A stretch of DNA of 64,000 bases from Ralstonia soli (GTDB lineage Bacteria; Pseudomonadota; Gammaproteobacteria; Burkholderiales; Burkholderiaceae), in the NCBI RefSeq assembly GCF_023955655.1, contig NZ_JAMXHT010000003.1, positions 248,001 through 312,000 on the forward strand. Direction: 5' to 3'. Made by a program: the position numbers and the translations under genes. This document shows positions 1-9,537 of this stretch, in pieces (within the stretch, counting starts at the first letter, position 1; each line of letters opens with the position of its first letter). The notes beneath the pieces are model-generated. The model saw only the letters and a program-made list of their open reading frames with translations. It was not told the origin of the DNA and searched no databases.

Positions 1-889
1 CGAAGATCGCGTCGCCGGTGATCTCGCCATCGATGCGCTTGGTCAGGCCGGCCAGCACTTTGCCCGGGCCGCATTCGACCACGCGAGTGATGCCATCGGC
101 TTTCATCTTCTGAATCGTCTCGACCCAGCGCACCGGAGCAGCAGCCTGGCGTACGAGCGCGTCCTTGATGGCAGCCGGATCGCTTACGACAGCGACATCC
201 ACGTTGTTGATGACGGGGATACCCGGCGCGGTGACTGTCACATTTGCGAGGTACTCACGCAGGCGATCCGACGCGGGCTTAAGCAGCGACGAGTGGAACG
301 GCGCCGACACCGGCAGCGGCAATGCGCGCTTGGCGCCCTTGGCCTTGGCGATCTCGCAGGCCTTCTCGACGGCCGCCTTGGCGCCGGCAATCACTACCTG
401 GGCCGGGGCATTGAAGTTCACGGCTTCCACCACGCCTGCCGCCGAAGCTTCGGCACATGCCGCGCGCACGTCGTCGTCCGACAGACCGAGGATCGCGGCC
501 ATGCCGCCCTCGCCCACCGGCACTGCTTCCTGCATCGCCTTGGCGCGGAAGCGCACCAGCGGCACGGCGTCCTTGAACGCGATGGCGCCCGCAGCGACCA
601 GCGCCGAATATTCGCCCAGGCTATGACCCGCCACGACAGACGGCGTGGGGCCACCGGCAGCCTGCCATGCACGATATACAGCGACGGCCGCCGTCAACAT
701 GACGGGCTGTGTGTTGGTGGTCAGGCTCAGCTCCTCAGCCGGACCTTCGGCGATCAGCTTGCCGATGTCCTGGCCCAGTGCGTCGGACGCCTCGGCCAAC
801 GTGGCCGCCACGGCCGGGTGATCGGCAAATGCATTGAGCATGCCGACCGATTGCGAACCCTGGCCGGGAAAGACGAAAGCGAATGTCAT
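1..889 (-). CDS. fabD: Malonyl-CoA:ACP transacylase (partial, C-terminus beyond window)
   Basis: Transfers the malonyl group from CoA to acyl carrier protein, supplying the extender unit for type II fatty acid synthesis in the cytosol. The protein starts MTFAFVFPGQGSQ, the family's N-terminal signature, and carries the nucleophile motif GHSLGEY with Ser at about residue 90 (Ser92 in the E. coli enzyme). About 296 residues are visible of the usual 305-315, so only the extreme C-terminus is lost at the left edge. It lies 31 bp after fabH in the same direction, as the last visible gene of the yceD-rpmF-plsX-fabH-fabD operon. Family assignment is seen in the sequence; the operon is inferred from spacing. 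Confidence 0.96.
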   Translation of the reverse strand, partial: MTFAFVFPGQGSQSVGMLNAFADHPAVAATLAEASDALGQDIGKLIAEGPAEELSLTTNTQPVMLTAAVAVYRAWQAAGGPTPSVVAGHSLGEYSALVAAGAIAFKDAVPLVRFRAKAMQEAVPVGEGGMAAILGLSDDDVRAACAEASAAGVVEAVNFNAPAQVVIAGAKAAVEKACEIAKAKGAKRALPLPVSAPFHSSLLKPASDRLREYLANVTVTAPGIPVINNVDVAVVSDPAAIKDALVRQAAAPVRWVETIQKMKADGITRVVECGPGKVLAGLTKRIDGEITGDAIF

Positions 890-920
890 GGCTCGTATCT
901 TTGTTCTGAAAATTCGTCGA

Positions 921-1901
<981 letters not shown>

Positions 1902-1938
1902 GTGCGGTGGGGTGAAATCTGACTCGGCGACGACGCGT

Positions 1939-3000
1939 TCAGGCTGCGTCGGCGGCCGGAGTGGAAGTGGAGACCGGCGCAGCGCCCGCTGCGTCATGGT
2001 GCGATTCGAACGCCTGCGCAATGCGGGCGATCACGCCGTTGGCCGCGGCGTCATAGGCACGCTTGATGGCCCATTCAAACGCGTAGGCATCGGCCGAGCC
2101 GTGGCTCTTGATGACCAGACCGCGCAAGCCAAGCAGCGCGGCGCCATTGTAGCGCCGATGATCCACGCGGCGTTTGAAACGCGTGAGCACCGGCAACGCC
2201 ACGATAGCGAGCAGCTTGGTAAACCACGAACGGCTGAATTCCTGGCGCAGCATCTCGCCAATCATCTTGGCGAGGCCTTCGGTGCTCTTGAGCGCCACAT
2301 TGCCGACAAAGCCGTCGCAGACGACGATGTCCGTGGTGCCCTTGAAGATGTCGTTGCCTTCGACGTTGCCGAAGAAGTTGAGATCGGAAGCGCGCAGCAG
2401 CTCACCGGCCTGCTTGACGACCTCGTTCCCCTTGATGACTTCTTCGCCGATGTTGAGCAGGCCCACCGTCGGCCGAGGCTTCTGCTCGACCACCGACACC
2501 ATCGCCGAGGCCATCTGCGCGAACTGCAGCAGATGCTCGGGCTCGCAGTCGGCATTGGCACCAAGATCCAGCACCGTGGTGCCGGCGCCCTTCTGGTTCG
2601 GGATGGCGGTAGCGATCGCCGGGCGGTCGATGCCGTCCAACGTCTTGAGAACGTAGCGCGACACGGCCATCAGGGCGCCGGTGTTGCCGGCGGACACACA
2701 CGCCAGGGCGGCGCCTTCCTTGACCTGATTGACGGCCACGCGCATCGAAGAATCTTTCTTCTTGCGCAGCGCCACCTCGACCGAATCGTCCATCGACACC
2801 ACCTCGGAGGCGGCGACAACGTGAACGCGAGGGTTCGCGGTGGCGTTGAGTCGCTTGAGTTGCGCTGCGATAGCATCGGGCTGCCCGACGAGCAGCATTT
2901 CGACGTCTTCGTGCGCGGCGAGGAAATGGATCGCTGCAGGGATTGTCACGCCAACGCCGTGATCACCACCCATGCAGTCGATGGCAAGCTTGATGGTCAT
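1939..3000 (-). CDS. plsX: Phosphate acyltransferase PlsX
   Basis: Makes acyl-phosphate from acyl-ACP, the acyl donor for PlsY in phospholipid synthesis; a peripheral membrane enzyme. The start [15 protein letters not shown] is the family hallmark, and the 353-residue length is typical. A longer open frame of 20 extra residues exists upstream but lacks family similarity. The C-terminal about 25 residues are Ala/Ser/Thr rich ([17 protein letters not shown]), a low-complexity tail beyond the catalytic fold. It lies between rpmF and fabH in one direction, linking phospholipid and fatty acid synthesis to ribosomal protein supply as in many bacteria. Confidence 0.97.
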   Translation of the reverse strand: MTIKLAIDCMGGDHGVGVTIPAAIHFLAAHEDVEMLLVGQPDAIAAQLKRLNATANPRVHVVAASEVVSMDDSVEVALRKKKDSSMRVAVNQVKEGAALACVSAGNTGALMAVSRYVLKTLDGIDRPAIATAIPNQKGAGTTVLDLGANADCEPEHLLQFAQMASAMVSVVEQKPRPTVGLLNIGEEVIKGNEVVKQAGELLRASDLNFFGNVEGNDIFKGTTDIVVCDGFVGNVALKSTEGLAKMIGEMLRQEFSRSWFTKLLAIVALPVLTRFKRRVDHRRYNGAALLGLRGLVIKSHGSADAYAFEWAIKRAYDAAANGVIARIAQAFESHHDAAGAAPVSTSTPAADAA

Positions 3001-3190
3001 GCGAGTCTGAGTTGCGGTTTCACGTGCGGCTCCGGCCGTTGGCGCGCGTATGGTACACAAACCCGTACACGCATTGCCGAATTTCGCTCAACAAAAAAGC
3101 GGCAAATTGGCTTGCCGCTTTTTCGCTTGCATCATGAACCTATGCGCTCAGACCAATCCAACACGCTTGCCAGAGGACTGGCAGAACGCA

Positions 3191-3370
3191 TCAGTCGTTC
3201 TTGGTCTTCACAACCTTGCGGCCGCGATAGTAGCCGTTCGGGCTCACGTGGTGACGCAGGTGCACTTCGCCGGTGGTCGGCTCGACAGCGATCGGGGCCG
3301 CCGTCAGGAAATCGTGGGAACGATGCATGCCGCGCTTGGACGGCGACTTCTTGTTTTGTTGAACAGCCAT
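3191..3370 (-). CDS. rpmF: 50S ribosomal protein L32
   Basis: Small structural protein of the large ribosomal subunit. The 59-residue product begins [20 protein letters not shown] and ends VVKTKND, the conserved betaproteobacterial L32 sequence; the basic N-terminus binds 23S rRNA. A good ribosome binding site (TAGGAG, 7 nt before ATG) precedes it. It lacks the paired zinc-binding cysteines found in some L32 proteins. It lies between yceD and plsX, the arrangement also found in E. coli. Confidence 0.96.
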   Translation of the reverse strand: MAVQQNKKSPSKRGMHRSHDFLTAAPIAVEPTTGEVHLRHHVSPNGYYRGRKVVKTKND

Positions 3371-3395
3371 GACTGACTCCTAAGCAATTTGATCG

Positions 3396-3404
3396 ATTTT
3401 ATCA
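3396..3404 (-). promoter_or_regulatory. Possible internal extended -10 promoter for rpmF-plsX
   Basis: On the minus strand the sequence TGATAAAAT matches an extended -10 element (TGn plus TAAAAT) about 26 bp before the rpmF ATG. No convincing -35 hexamer is visible. It could give rpmF transcription separate from the upstream yceD promoter; this is inference from a short motif. Confidence 0.3.
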
Positions 3405-3497
3405 CATCACACGGAGCCGGAGCGTAGCCATTCCGGTAGGCGTGTGAAACGTACTGCGTGAATACACAACATCGGCGGGCGCCAGGCTCACGCACGC

Positions 3498-4028
3498 CTA
3501 ATGTTTGGTCTTCAGGTTGGCCAGCACCGCGAACGGCGACGGCTTCTTTTCTTCTTCTGCCGGCAATACTTCATCCGGGCAGACTGCGTGACGCGGCGAC
3601 ACGGGCAACGCCAGCAACAACTCGTCTTCGATCTGGGCGATCAGGTCAAAGTTGCGCGAGCCGACAATGACATCCGCCTCGTCATCATCCAGTGGGGCCG
3701 CATCGGCTTCGGCCTCCGAGCGCATCACTTCCAGGCGCGTATGCACCGGCAGGGGTTGCTCGTAGGCTTTCAGGCACCGCTGGCATTGCAGCCAGATCGA
3801 GCCATCTACCTGCAGATCAACGAAAAGACGCTGTTGGGCAGACTGGCCCGCGGTGGCCTCTTCATGCACCGCACCCTGCATTTGCCAACGAAACTGCCTG
3901 TTGGCATCGGCCGGAGCATCGGCAGCCTGCTCGGCCAGCAACCGAGGCATGTCGGTCAGGCTGACCGTGCCGCTTGCCGGCTCACCCGCGCGGATGAACG
4001 CGAAAAGATCGAATGCACGAAAATCCAC
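3498..4028 (-). CDS. yceD: YceD family protein (DUF177), large-subunit rRNA accumulation protein
   Basis: YceD/DUF177 proteins are needed for normal 23S rRNA accumulation in bacteria and plastids; the biochemical role is not settled. The 176-residue product has the family's central cysteine pair (LQCQRCLKAY) and the acidic stretch DDDEADVIVG. The open frame runs up to 4232, but a strong promoter -10 element lies at 4170-4175, so a start upstream of it is unlikely. The GTG at 4026-4028 (before DFRAFDLFAF, with AGCAGG upstream) is the best start and leaves a leader of about 135 nt. It heads the operon with rpmF. Confidence 0.85.
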   Translation of the reverse strand: MDFRAFDLFAFIRAGEPASGTVSLTDMPRLLAEQAADAPADANRQFRWQMQGAVHEEATAGQSAQQRLFVDLQVDGSIWLQCQRCLKAYEQPLPVHTRLEVMRSEAEADAAPLDDDEADVIVGSRNFDLIAQIEDELLLALPVSPRHAVCPDEVLPAEEEKKPSPFAVLANLKTKH

Positions 4029-4169
4029 GGATCGAACCTGCTGAACGCGTTGCCTTGACTCGGCACCGTCGGTGCACGAAACCGGATGTGACCGCCCTGC
4101 AGTGCCTCCTGCACCTTGCGCCTGGGCGCCCGGTTTGCGACACTGCGCGGCCAAACCGCGAAACGCGGG

Positions 4170-4199
4170 ATTATAGCGGGCAAAAACCTCTGGCGTCAA
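4170..4199 (-). promoter_or_regulatory. Sigma70-type promoter for the yceD-rpmF-plsX-fabHD operon
   Basis: On the minus strand TTGACG (4194-4199), an 18-bp spacer and a perfect TATAAT (4170-4175) form a strong sigma70 promoter reading toward yceD. It lies in the divergent yceD/maf gap. The predicted transcript starts near 4163. Seen in sequence; activity is inferred. Confidence 0.6.
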
Positions 4200-4238
4200 A
4201 AGGTTTTCGCTCAAAATCCACTGCATCTTCAAGCACTT

Positions 4239-4835
4239 ATGACTTCTGCCTCGCGTCCGCCGCTGATTCTCGCCTCAAGCTCGCCGTATCGGCGGGAATT
4301 GCTCGAACGCCTGCGCCTGCCGTTCGAGATCGTGGTGCCCAATATTGACGAGACGCCCGCGCCGGGCGAGTCGCCCGACCAGACCGCGCTGCGCCTCGCC
4401 CAGCAAAAAGCCGAGAAGGTCGCCGCCGGTTACCCAGGCGCGCTCGTGATCGGCTCCGACCAGGTCGCCACGCTGGATGGCAAGCAGGTCGGCAAGCCCG
4501 GCGACCACGCCCGCGCGCTGGCACAATTGCACTGGATGCGTGGCAGAACCGTCACATTCCACTCGGCGTTGTGCCTGTACGACGGCCGCACCGGACAACA
4601 CCAGAGCGAAGACATCCGCACACTGGCGACCTTTCGCAATCTTTCCGACGAAGAACTGGACGCCTACCTGCACCTGGAGCACCCCTACGACGTGGCTGGC
4701 AGCGCCAAGTCCGAGGGCCTGGGCATCGCCCTGCTCGAACGCGTGGAATCTTCGGACCCGACCGCGCTGGTCGGTCTGCCGCTGATCGCGCTGACCAGCA
4801 TGCTGCGCAACGTGCACTACCCGCTGTTCGTGTAA
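4239..4835 (+). CDS. Maf/YceF-type nucleoside triphosphate pyrophosphatase
   Basis: Maf proteins hydrolyse non-canonical or modified NTPs to monophosphates; the YceF subgroup prefers 7-methyl-GTP. The 198-residue protein has the N-terminal signature LASSSPYRRELLERL, a conserved IDETP motif and the IGSDQVA segment with the catalytic acid. The PYRRELL form and the location beside yceD-rpmF match E. coli YceF, so the m7GTP preference is a context-based inference. The start before TSASRPPLIL was chosen; the longer upstream frame would overlap the divergent promoter region. A methyltransferase gene follows 3 bp later. Confidence 0.92.
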   Translation: MTSASRPPLILASSSPYRRELLERLRLPFEIVVPNIDETPAPGESPDQTALRLAQQKAEKVAAGYPGALVIGSDQVATLDGKQVGKPGDHARALAQLHWMRGRTVTFHSALCLYDGRTGQHQSEDIRTLATFRNLSDEELDAYLHLEHPYDVAGSAKSEGLGIALLERVESSDPTALVGLPLIALTSMLRNVHYPLFV

Positions 4836-4838
4836 GCC

Positions 4839-5570
4839 ATGGCCGGTACGCTCTACCTCATTCCCAACACGCTCGGTTTGCGCGACGCGGCCGACCCGCT
4901 GCCTGACGTTATTCCGACCGGCGTGCAGCAGATCACCGCACGACTCGACTACTTCGTTGCCGAGCACGCCAAGACGGCGCGCGCGCTGCTCAAGAAGCTG
5001 GCCGAGACCGCGCCGCTCGCACGCCCGCTGCAGGAAATCACCATTCGCGAGCTGAACGTCAAGACACCGGAATCGGAACTGGAAGCCCTGCTGGCCCCGG
5101 TGATTGCCGGGCAAGATGCCGGGCTGATGTCGGAAGCGGGCGTGCCGGCGGTGGCCGACCCGGGCGCGAACCTTGTGCGCCTCGCACATCGGCATGGCGT
5201 GCGCGTGAAGCCGCTGGTGGGGCCGAGTTCGATCCTGCTGGCGGTGATGGCATCCGGCCTGAACGGCCAGAGCTTTGCATTCAACGGCTACCTGCCGGTC
5301 GATGCGAGCGAACGCAAGACCAAGCTGCGTGCGCTGGAGCAACTCTCACGCGCCGCCGGGCAAACCCAGGTGTTCATCGAAACGCCCTACCGCAATGGCG
5401 CGCTACTGGAAGCCATCCAGGCGGCGTGCGCGCCCGGCACGCTGCTGTCGATCGCGGCGGACCTGACACTGCCCACTGAACAGGTCGTCACTCTGCCCGT
5501 GAGCGACTGGCGTGCCGACCGCATGGACTTGCACAAGCGGCCGGCAATCTTCTCGCTGCTAGCGAGATAA
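4839..5570 (+). CDS. SAM-dependent methyltransferase, RsmI-like (tetrapyrrole methylase fold)
   Basis: The 243-residue protein belongs to the tetrapyrrole-methylase fold family that includes the 16S rRNA ribose methyltransferase RsmI (COG0313). It begins MAGTLYLIPNTLG, with the SAM-site segment GLMSEAGVPAVADPGANLV at about residues 93-112 and the LVGPSSILLAVMASGL loop. It is shorter than canonical RsmI (about 285 residues) and diverges at both ends, so it is probably the separate paralogue found beside maf in betaproteobacteria; its substrate is unknown. It is coupled to maf with a 3-bp gap and converges on sppA. Confidence 0.85.
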   Translation: MAGTLYLIPNTLGLRDAADPLPDVIPTGVQQITARLDYFVAEHAKTARALLKKLAETAPLARPLQEITIRELNVKTPESELEALLAPVIAGQDAGLMSEAGVPAVADPGANLVRLAHRHGVRVKPLVGPSSILLAVMASGLNGQSFAFNGYLPVDASERKTKLRALEQLSRAAGQTQVFIETPYRNGALLEAIQAACAPGTLLSIAADLTLPTEQVVTLPVSDWRADRMDLHKRPAIFSLLAR

Positions 5571-5579
5571 CTCCGCGCG

Positions 5580-6692
5580 TTACTCCTTCATCAGCAGCTT
5601 GAGCTGGCCCGTGGTGGCCAGCGCCTTCACGGCGCCCGCGCCCATCGCCGTGCCGAGCTTGCGCGCCACGCGCGAAGCGAAGTTTTCCTTCACGGTGTAG
5701 TCGACCACGTCCGGCGCCTTGATCACGCTGCGCGCCACAAAGTCCGAGCTGCCGATCGCATCGGCCAGCCCCAGATCCACCGCCTTGGCGCCCGTCCAGA
5801 ACAGGCCGGTAAACAACGTCGGATCGTCCTTCAGACGGTTGCCGCGCCCTTGCTTGACCACGTCGATGAACTGCTGGTGCACCTGGTCGAGCATCTCCTG
5901 CGCGTATTGCTTCTGCTGCGGCGACACGGGCGAGAACGGATCGAGCATCCCCTTGTTCGAACCGGCGGTCAGCAGGCGGCGCTCCACGCCCACCTTGTCC
6001 ATCAGACCGGTAAAGCCGAAGCCGTCCATCAGCACGCCGATCGAGCCGACGATGCTGGCCTTGTCGACATAGATCTTGTCGGCGGCGGCGGCCACGTAGT
6101 AACCGCCCGAGGCACACATTTCTTCCACCACGACGTACAGCGGAATCTTCTTGTACTTGGCACGCAGGCGGCGGATCTCGTCGTTGATCATGCCTGCCTG
6201 CACCGGCGAGCCGCCCGGCGAATTGATCTTCAGGATCACGCCGACCGTGTTGTCGTCCGCAAACGCAGCCTGCAACGAGGCGTTGATGTTCTCGGCACTG
6301 GCGTTCGTGTTGGCGGCAATTTCGCCGTCGAGCGTGATGAGCGCCGTATGGCGGCCCGTGCTGACGGTTTCGCCCTCTAGGCTGGCAAATGCAAAGAGCA
6401 GCAGCCCGATGATGCCCAGCGTCACAAAGCGGAAGAAGATGCGCCAGCGGCGCGCGGCGCGTTGCTCGCGAATCGTCGCCATCAACACCTTTTCGAGCAC
6501 GTCGCGCTCCCAGCCGCTGGCCTGCCCGGATGCCGTCGATGCCGTGGCAGCTGCCGGCCTGCCTGCCGCCGAATCACGCAGCTCGGCTTCGAGCGGGTGA
6601 TCGGCATGCTGCGTCACTTCCAGCGCTTCTGGCTTGCCTGCGCCCTCGTTGGGGGCGTCTTCTGTCCCCTTCGGCGGAATCGAATCGGTCAT
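5580..6692 (-). CDS. sppA: Signal peptide peptidase SppA-type S49 protease
   Basis: Membrane-bound serine protease that degrades cleaved signal peptides. The 370-residue protein has a disordered acidic N-terminus, one transmembrane helix at about 84-105, then an S49 domain. The catalytic dyad is visible as Ser in MCASGGYY (about residue 195) and Lys in SNKGMLDP (about 247). This single-domain length is that of the short 36K type, not the duplicated E. coli SppA. The start MTDSIPPKG was preferred to an upstream ATG whose 45 extra residues run into the Rieske gene. It is the last gene of the rluC-gph-Rieske-sppA run. Confidence 0.92.
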   Translation of the reverse strand: MTDSIPPKGTEDAPNEGAGKPEALEVTQHADHPLEAELRDSAAGRPAAATASTASGQASGWERDVLEKVLMATIREQRAARRWRIFFRFVTLGIIGLLLFAFASLEGETVSTGRHTALITLDGEIAANTNASAENINASLQAAFADDNTVGVILKINSPGGSPVQAGMINDEIRRLRAKYKKIPLYVVVEEMCASGGYYVAAAADKIYVDKASIVGSIGVLMDGFGFTGLMDKVGVERRLLTAGSNKGMLDPFSPVSPQQKQYAQEMLDQVHQQFIDVVKQGRGNRLKDDPTLFTGLFWTGAKAVDLGLADAIGSSDFVARSVIKAPDVVDYTVKENFASRVARKLGTAMGAGAVKALATTGQLKLLMKE

Positions 6693-6738
6693 AGACGAGA
6701 GGAAAAACGATCGAGGAGAAAAAAAAACCGTGCCGCCA

Positions 6739-7140
6739 TCAGGCCGATGGTGTCGGCGCAGGTGCGGGGGTCGGCGCACGGAACAGGGCATCCGGCTGCC
6801 ACCACACCGTACCGTCACGCTCAGCAATGTCGAGCTTGGACAAGTGCGAACCCCGGCACGGCCCGCCCACGCATCGGCCGGAGTCCGGCTCGTAAAGGGC
6901 GCCGTGCGTGGCGCACATCAGATACAGGCCGGAGCTTTCAAAGAACCGGCCTTCCTGCCAATCCATTTCCATCGGCACGTGCGCGCACTGATTCAGATAG
7001 CCATGCACGCCCCCGGCATAACGGACGACGAATGCGCTGACCAACCGGCCCCGAAGCTCCACCTGAAAACGCACGCCCAAGCCGCCGTCTTCCAGTGCGG
7101 CGCTTTCGCAAACGCGAACCAGTTCCGCCATCTCAGGCAT
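6739..7140 (-). CDS. Rieske [2Fe-2S] domain protein
   Basis: Small soluble Rieske-type ferredoxin of 133 residues. The cluster ligands are CAH (about 52-54) and CATH (76-79), a CxH...CxxH arrangement with a 21-residue spacing. There is no signal peptide, transmembrane segment or fused oxygenase domain. It overlaps the upstream HAD phosphatase by 8 bp and precedes sppA, so it is probably cotranscribed with them. Its redox partner is unknown. This placement between rluC/gph and sppA is, to my knowledge, usual in Ralstonia and relatives. Confidence 0.9.
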   Translation of the reverse strand: MPEMAELVRVCESAALEDGGLGVRFQVELRGRLVSAFVVRYAGGVHGYLNQCAHVPMEMDWQEGRFFESSGLYLMCATHGALYEPDSGRCVGGPCRGSHLSKLDIAERDGTVWWQPDALFRAPTPAPAPTPSA

Positions 7141-7792
7141 GCTGCGTCAGCCAGTTGTGCAGGTCAGGCACCGACTTGGCGCAGTACAGCGGCGTGAGCG
7201 TGTGCAGCACGTCAGCAGGATGCGCGCCGTATGTGACGGCCACACCGGCTGCGCCCGCGTTGGCGGCCATCTGCAAGTCATGCGTGGTGTCGCCGATCAT
7301 CACTGTGCGCTCGACGTCCATGCCGAGATCGCGTGTGAGCTCCAGCAGCATGGCCGGGTGCGGCTTGGAAAACGTCTCGTCAGCACAGCGTGTGTTATCG
7401 AAGACGCCGGTGAGGTTCGTGGCCTCCAGAGCACGCTGTAGGCCGACGCGCGACTTGCCTGTCGCCACGGCCAGCAGATAGTTCTCGCGGCGCAGCGCTT
7501 CCAGCATCTCGCGCACGCCGGGAAACAGCACGAGATGCGCGTCGCGGCTGAGGTAATGAAAGCGATACCGCTCGGCGAGCTTGCCGTAGTCGGCGGGATC
7601 GAGCGTCGGAACGGCATATTCGAGCGCGTCCCGCAGCCCGAGGCCGATCACATGGCTCGCGCGCGTGTCGTCAGGCACCGGCAATTCGAGATCCCGGCAC
7701 GCCAGCTGGATGGATCGCGTAATGGCCGACGTCGAATCCATCAGCGTGCCGTCCCAGTCGAAGACGATCAGATCAAAGCGCTGCTGGGGCAT
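7133..7792 (-). CDS. HAD-IA hydrolase, phosphoglycolate phosphatase-like
   Basis: Haloacid dehalogenase superfamily phosphatase of 219 residues. Motif I is DWDGTLMDS (Asp12 and Asp14), the catalytic Lys lies in FSKPHPAM, and the motif IV acids are in MIGDTTHDL. It is a Gph-like family member, but the substrate (2-phosphoglycolate or another small phosphate ester) cannot be fixed from sequence. The start MPQQRFDLIVFDWDG overlaps rluC by 20 bp and the Rieske gene by 8 bp, indicating translational coupling. A different gph-type gene may exist elsewhere in the genome. Confidence 0.9.
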   Translation of the reverse strand: MPQQRFDLIVFDWDGTLMDSTSAITRSIQLACRDLELPVPDDTRASHVIGLGLRDALEYAVPTLDPADYGKLAERYRFHYLSRDAHLVLFPGVREMLEALRRENYLLAVATGKSRVGLQRALEATNLTGVFDNTRCADETFSKPHPAMLLELTRDLGMDVERTVMIGDTTHDLQMAANAGAAGVAVTYGAHPADVLHTLTPLYCAKSVPDLHNWLTQHA

Positions 7793-8801
7793 CGGGAACG
7801 GGGTCCTGAGATTGGAAGGCGTTGAGGAAGTCTGCGCACTCGGCAGGCAGCGGCGCATTGAAAGTGACGATTTCGCCGCTTTGAGGGTGCATCAGCGTCA
7901 GGCGATGCGCGTGCAGGAACATGCGCGGCAGCCGCGGCGAGGCGTTTGCGCGCGATAGCGCCTTGTTCAGCGTGAAATCGCCGTACTTGTCGTCGCCCAG
8001 AATCGGGAAACCGGCGTGCGCCAAGTGCACCCGGATCTGGTGTGTACGGCCGGTCTTCAACTCGGCCTCCAGCAACGTGTACGGTCCGAACACGCCCACC
8101 TTGTTGAAAATCGTATGCGATGGCTGACCGTCGGCCTGCACGCGCACACGGCGCTCCCCTTCTGGCGTGGTGAATTTGTGCAGCGGCGCCTTGATATGCT
8201 GGCGCTTGTGCGGCCACAGGCCCTTCACGGCTGCAAAGTAGCGCTTGTCGAGACGGCCTTCGCGGATCTGCTCATGCAGCGCCACCAGCGCCGAGCGCTT
8301 CTTCGCCAATAGTAGGACGCCCGACGTTTCGCGATCCAGGCGGTGCACCAATTCCAGGAACTTGGCTTCGGGGCGTGATTGACGCAGCTGTTCGATCACC
8401 CCAAAAGCCACACCCGAGCCGCCATGCACCGCCACCCCGGCGGGCTTGTCGATCACCAACAGATGCGTATCTTCATGGAGGATCGTGAACTCAGCAGCGG
8501 GAATCGCACGCGGCGTTTCAGCCTGCTGAGCGATCCGCAGCGGCGGAATGCGCACCAGATCGCCAAGTTTGAGGCGATATTCCGCATCGATGCGCCCCTT
8601 GTTCACCCGCACCTCGCCAGAGCGCAGGATGCGGTAGATATGGCTCTTGGGCACACCCTTGGCCAGTCGCATCAAAAAATTGTCGATGCGCTGTCCTTCG
8701 GCGTCGTCGCCGATTTCCACGTAGGCGACGGATTTGCCGTCGAGTGCGCCACGCACGGCCTCTTGAATGCGGCCATCAAATGGATGGCGTAACTCATTCA
8801 T
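7773..8801 (-). CDS. rluC: 23S rRNA pseudouridine synthase RluC
   Basis: Isomerises uridines of 23S rRNA (955, 2504 and 2580 in E. coli) to pseudouridine. The 342-residue protein has an N-terminal S4 RNA-binding domain (about 25-85, NFLMRLAKGVPKSHIYRILRSGEVRVN) and a catalytic domain with the motif HRLDRETSGVLLLAK carrying the nucleophilic Asp. The start MNELRHPFDG was chosen; the open frame upstream (47 residues) is leader sequence. It is divergent from rne, a conserved arrangement also seen in E. coli. Confidence 0.95.
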   Translation of the reverse strand: MNELRHPFDGRIQEAVRGALDGKSVAYVEIGDDAEGQRIDNFLMRLAKGVPKSHIYRILRSGEVRVNKGRIDAEYRLKLGDLVRIPPLRIAQQAETPRAIPAAEFTILHEDTHLLVIDKPAGVAVHGGSGVAFGVIEQLRQSRPEAKFLELVHRLDRETSGVLLLAKKRSALVALHEQIREGRLDKRYFAAVKGLWPHKRQHIKAPLHKFTTPEGERRVRVQADGQPSHTIFNKVGVFGPYTLLEAELKTGRTHQIRVHLAHAGFPILGDDKYGDFTLNKALSRANASPRLPRMFLHAHRLTLMHPQSGEIVTFNAPLPAECADFLNAFQSQDPVPDAPAAL

Positions 8802-9537
8802 TTTCAATATAATTTTCTCGCTGGACAGTCGTTTAAGCGCCAGCAAGAGCCGGTCGGGACGAACAACAGGTATTGTACACAGCCACCGTTTCCGTCCGGA
8901 ACGTACCGATCTCTGGTCCACTTGTGCTACAAAGCTAGACACGTGACCGGCCAGATCGGCACGAAAGCAGCACGCACCGCTGTCTCACCTGCGCAGGACG
9001 TGAACCAAAGATCACGTCGGCAAGGTCGGCCAGCGTAGAACGAGCAGCTGGTAGAACAGAATTCAAAGGCGGGCGCCAATGGAACTCCATACGGCGCCCG
9101 CTTGGTGAAAGAAGCCCTTGCCGCACCAAAGTTGGTGCCGGCCGGCTGGATATCCGGTTACCGCGTTGCCATGGCGGTCCGGCGGCAAAACTCTAACAAG
9201 CAGCACGCCGCCCGATTTGCCCGCCGCGGGTTTCGTCCGGACAAGCCGTCCGTCAATTCGCTCTTTGTGGTCGCTTCACGCGACTCGCCGCCGCCGGCCC
9301 ACCCGCACAACGCGTTGGGCTCGCAGCACGAGTGACAGGACGCGCAACACGGCGCCGACCGCGCCGGCAAATCCATCCTGTCACCCACGGTGACGCGTGT
9401 AATGCCCTCATTTCTTTCGCCCGTGCCCCGTCGCGCCTTTTTTGCCGGCCGACACCTAGGCAATTCGTTGACCACCCGCTCCGCCTTCGCGTGCTCCATG
9501 AAGCGCCGTGCTTGCACGGCATTGGAGTGAGGTTGCA
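8802..9537. other. Long rluC-rne intergenic region (rne leader)
   Basis: 736 bp without a credible gene. On the minus side a TACAAT (8872-8877) could be the rluC -10. The plus side probably contains the rne promoter and a long 5' leader like that of E. coli rne, where RNase E autoregulates its mRNA. The most striking structure is the hairpin at 9067-9103. No clear sigma70 -35/-10 pair for rne could be picked by eye. Confidence 0.6.
9067..9103 (+). promoter_or_regulatory. Strong hairpin in the rne 5' leader
   Basis: A perfect 9-bp GC stem (GCGGGCGCC at 9069-9077 with GGCGCCCGC at 9093-9101, extendable by two pairs) encloses a second perfect stem ATGGA/TCCAT (9079-9083 and 9086-9090). No T-run follows, so it is not an intrinsic terminator. 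Position 435 nt before the rne start suggests a leader RNA element or a DNA-level site. The hairpin is directly visible; a role in RNase E autoregulation is inference. Confidence 0.45.
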
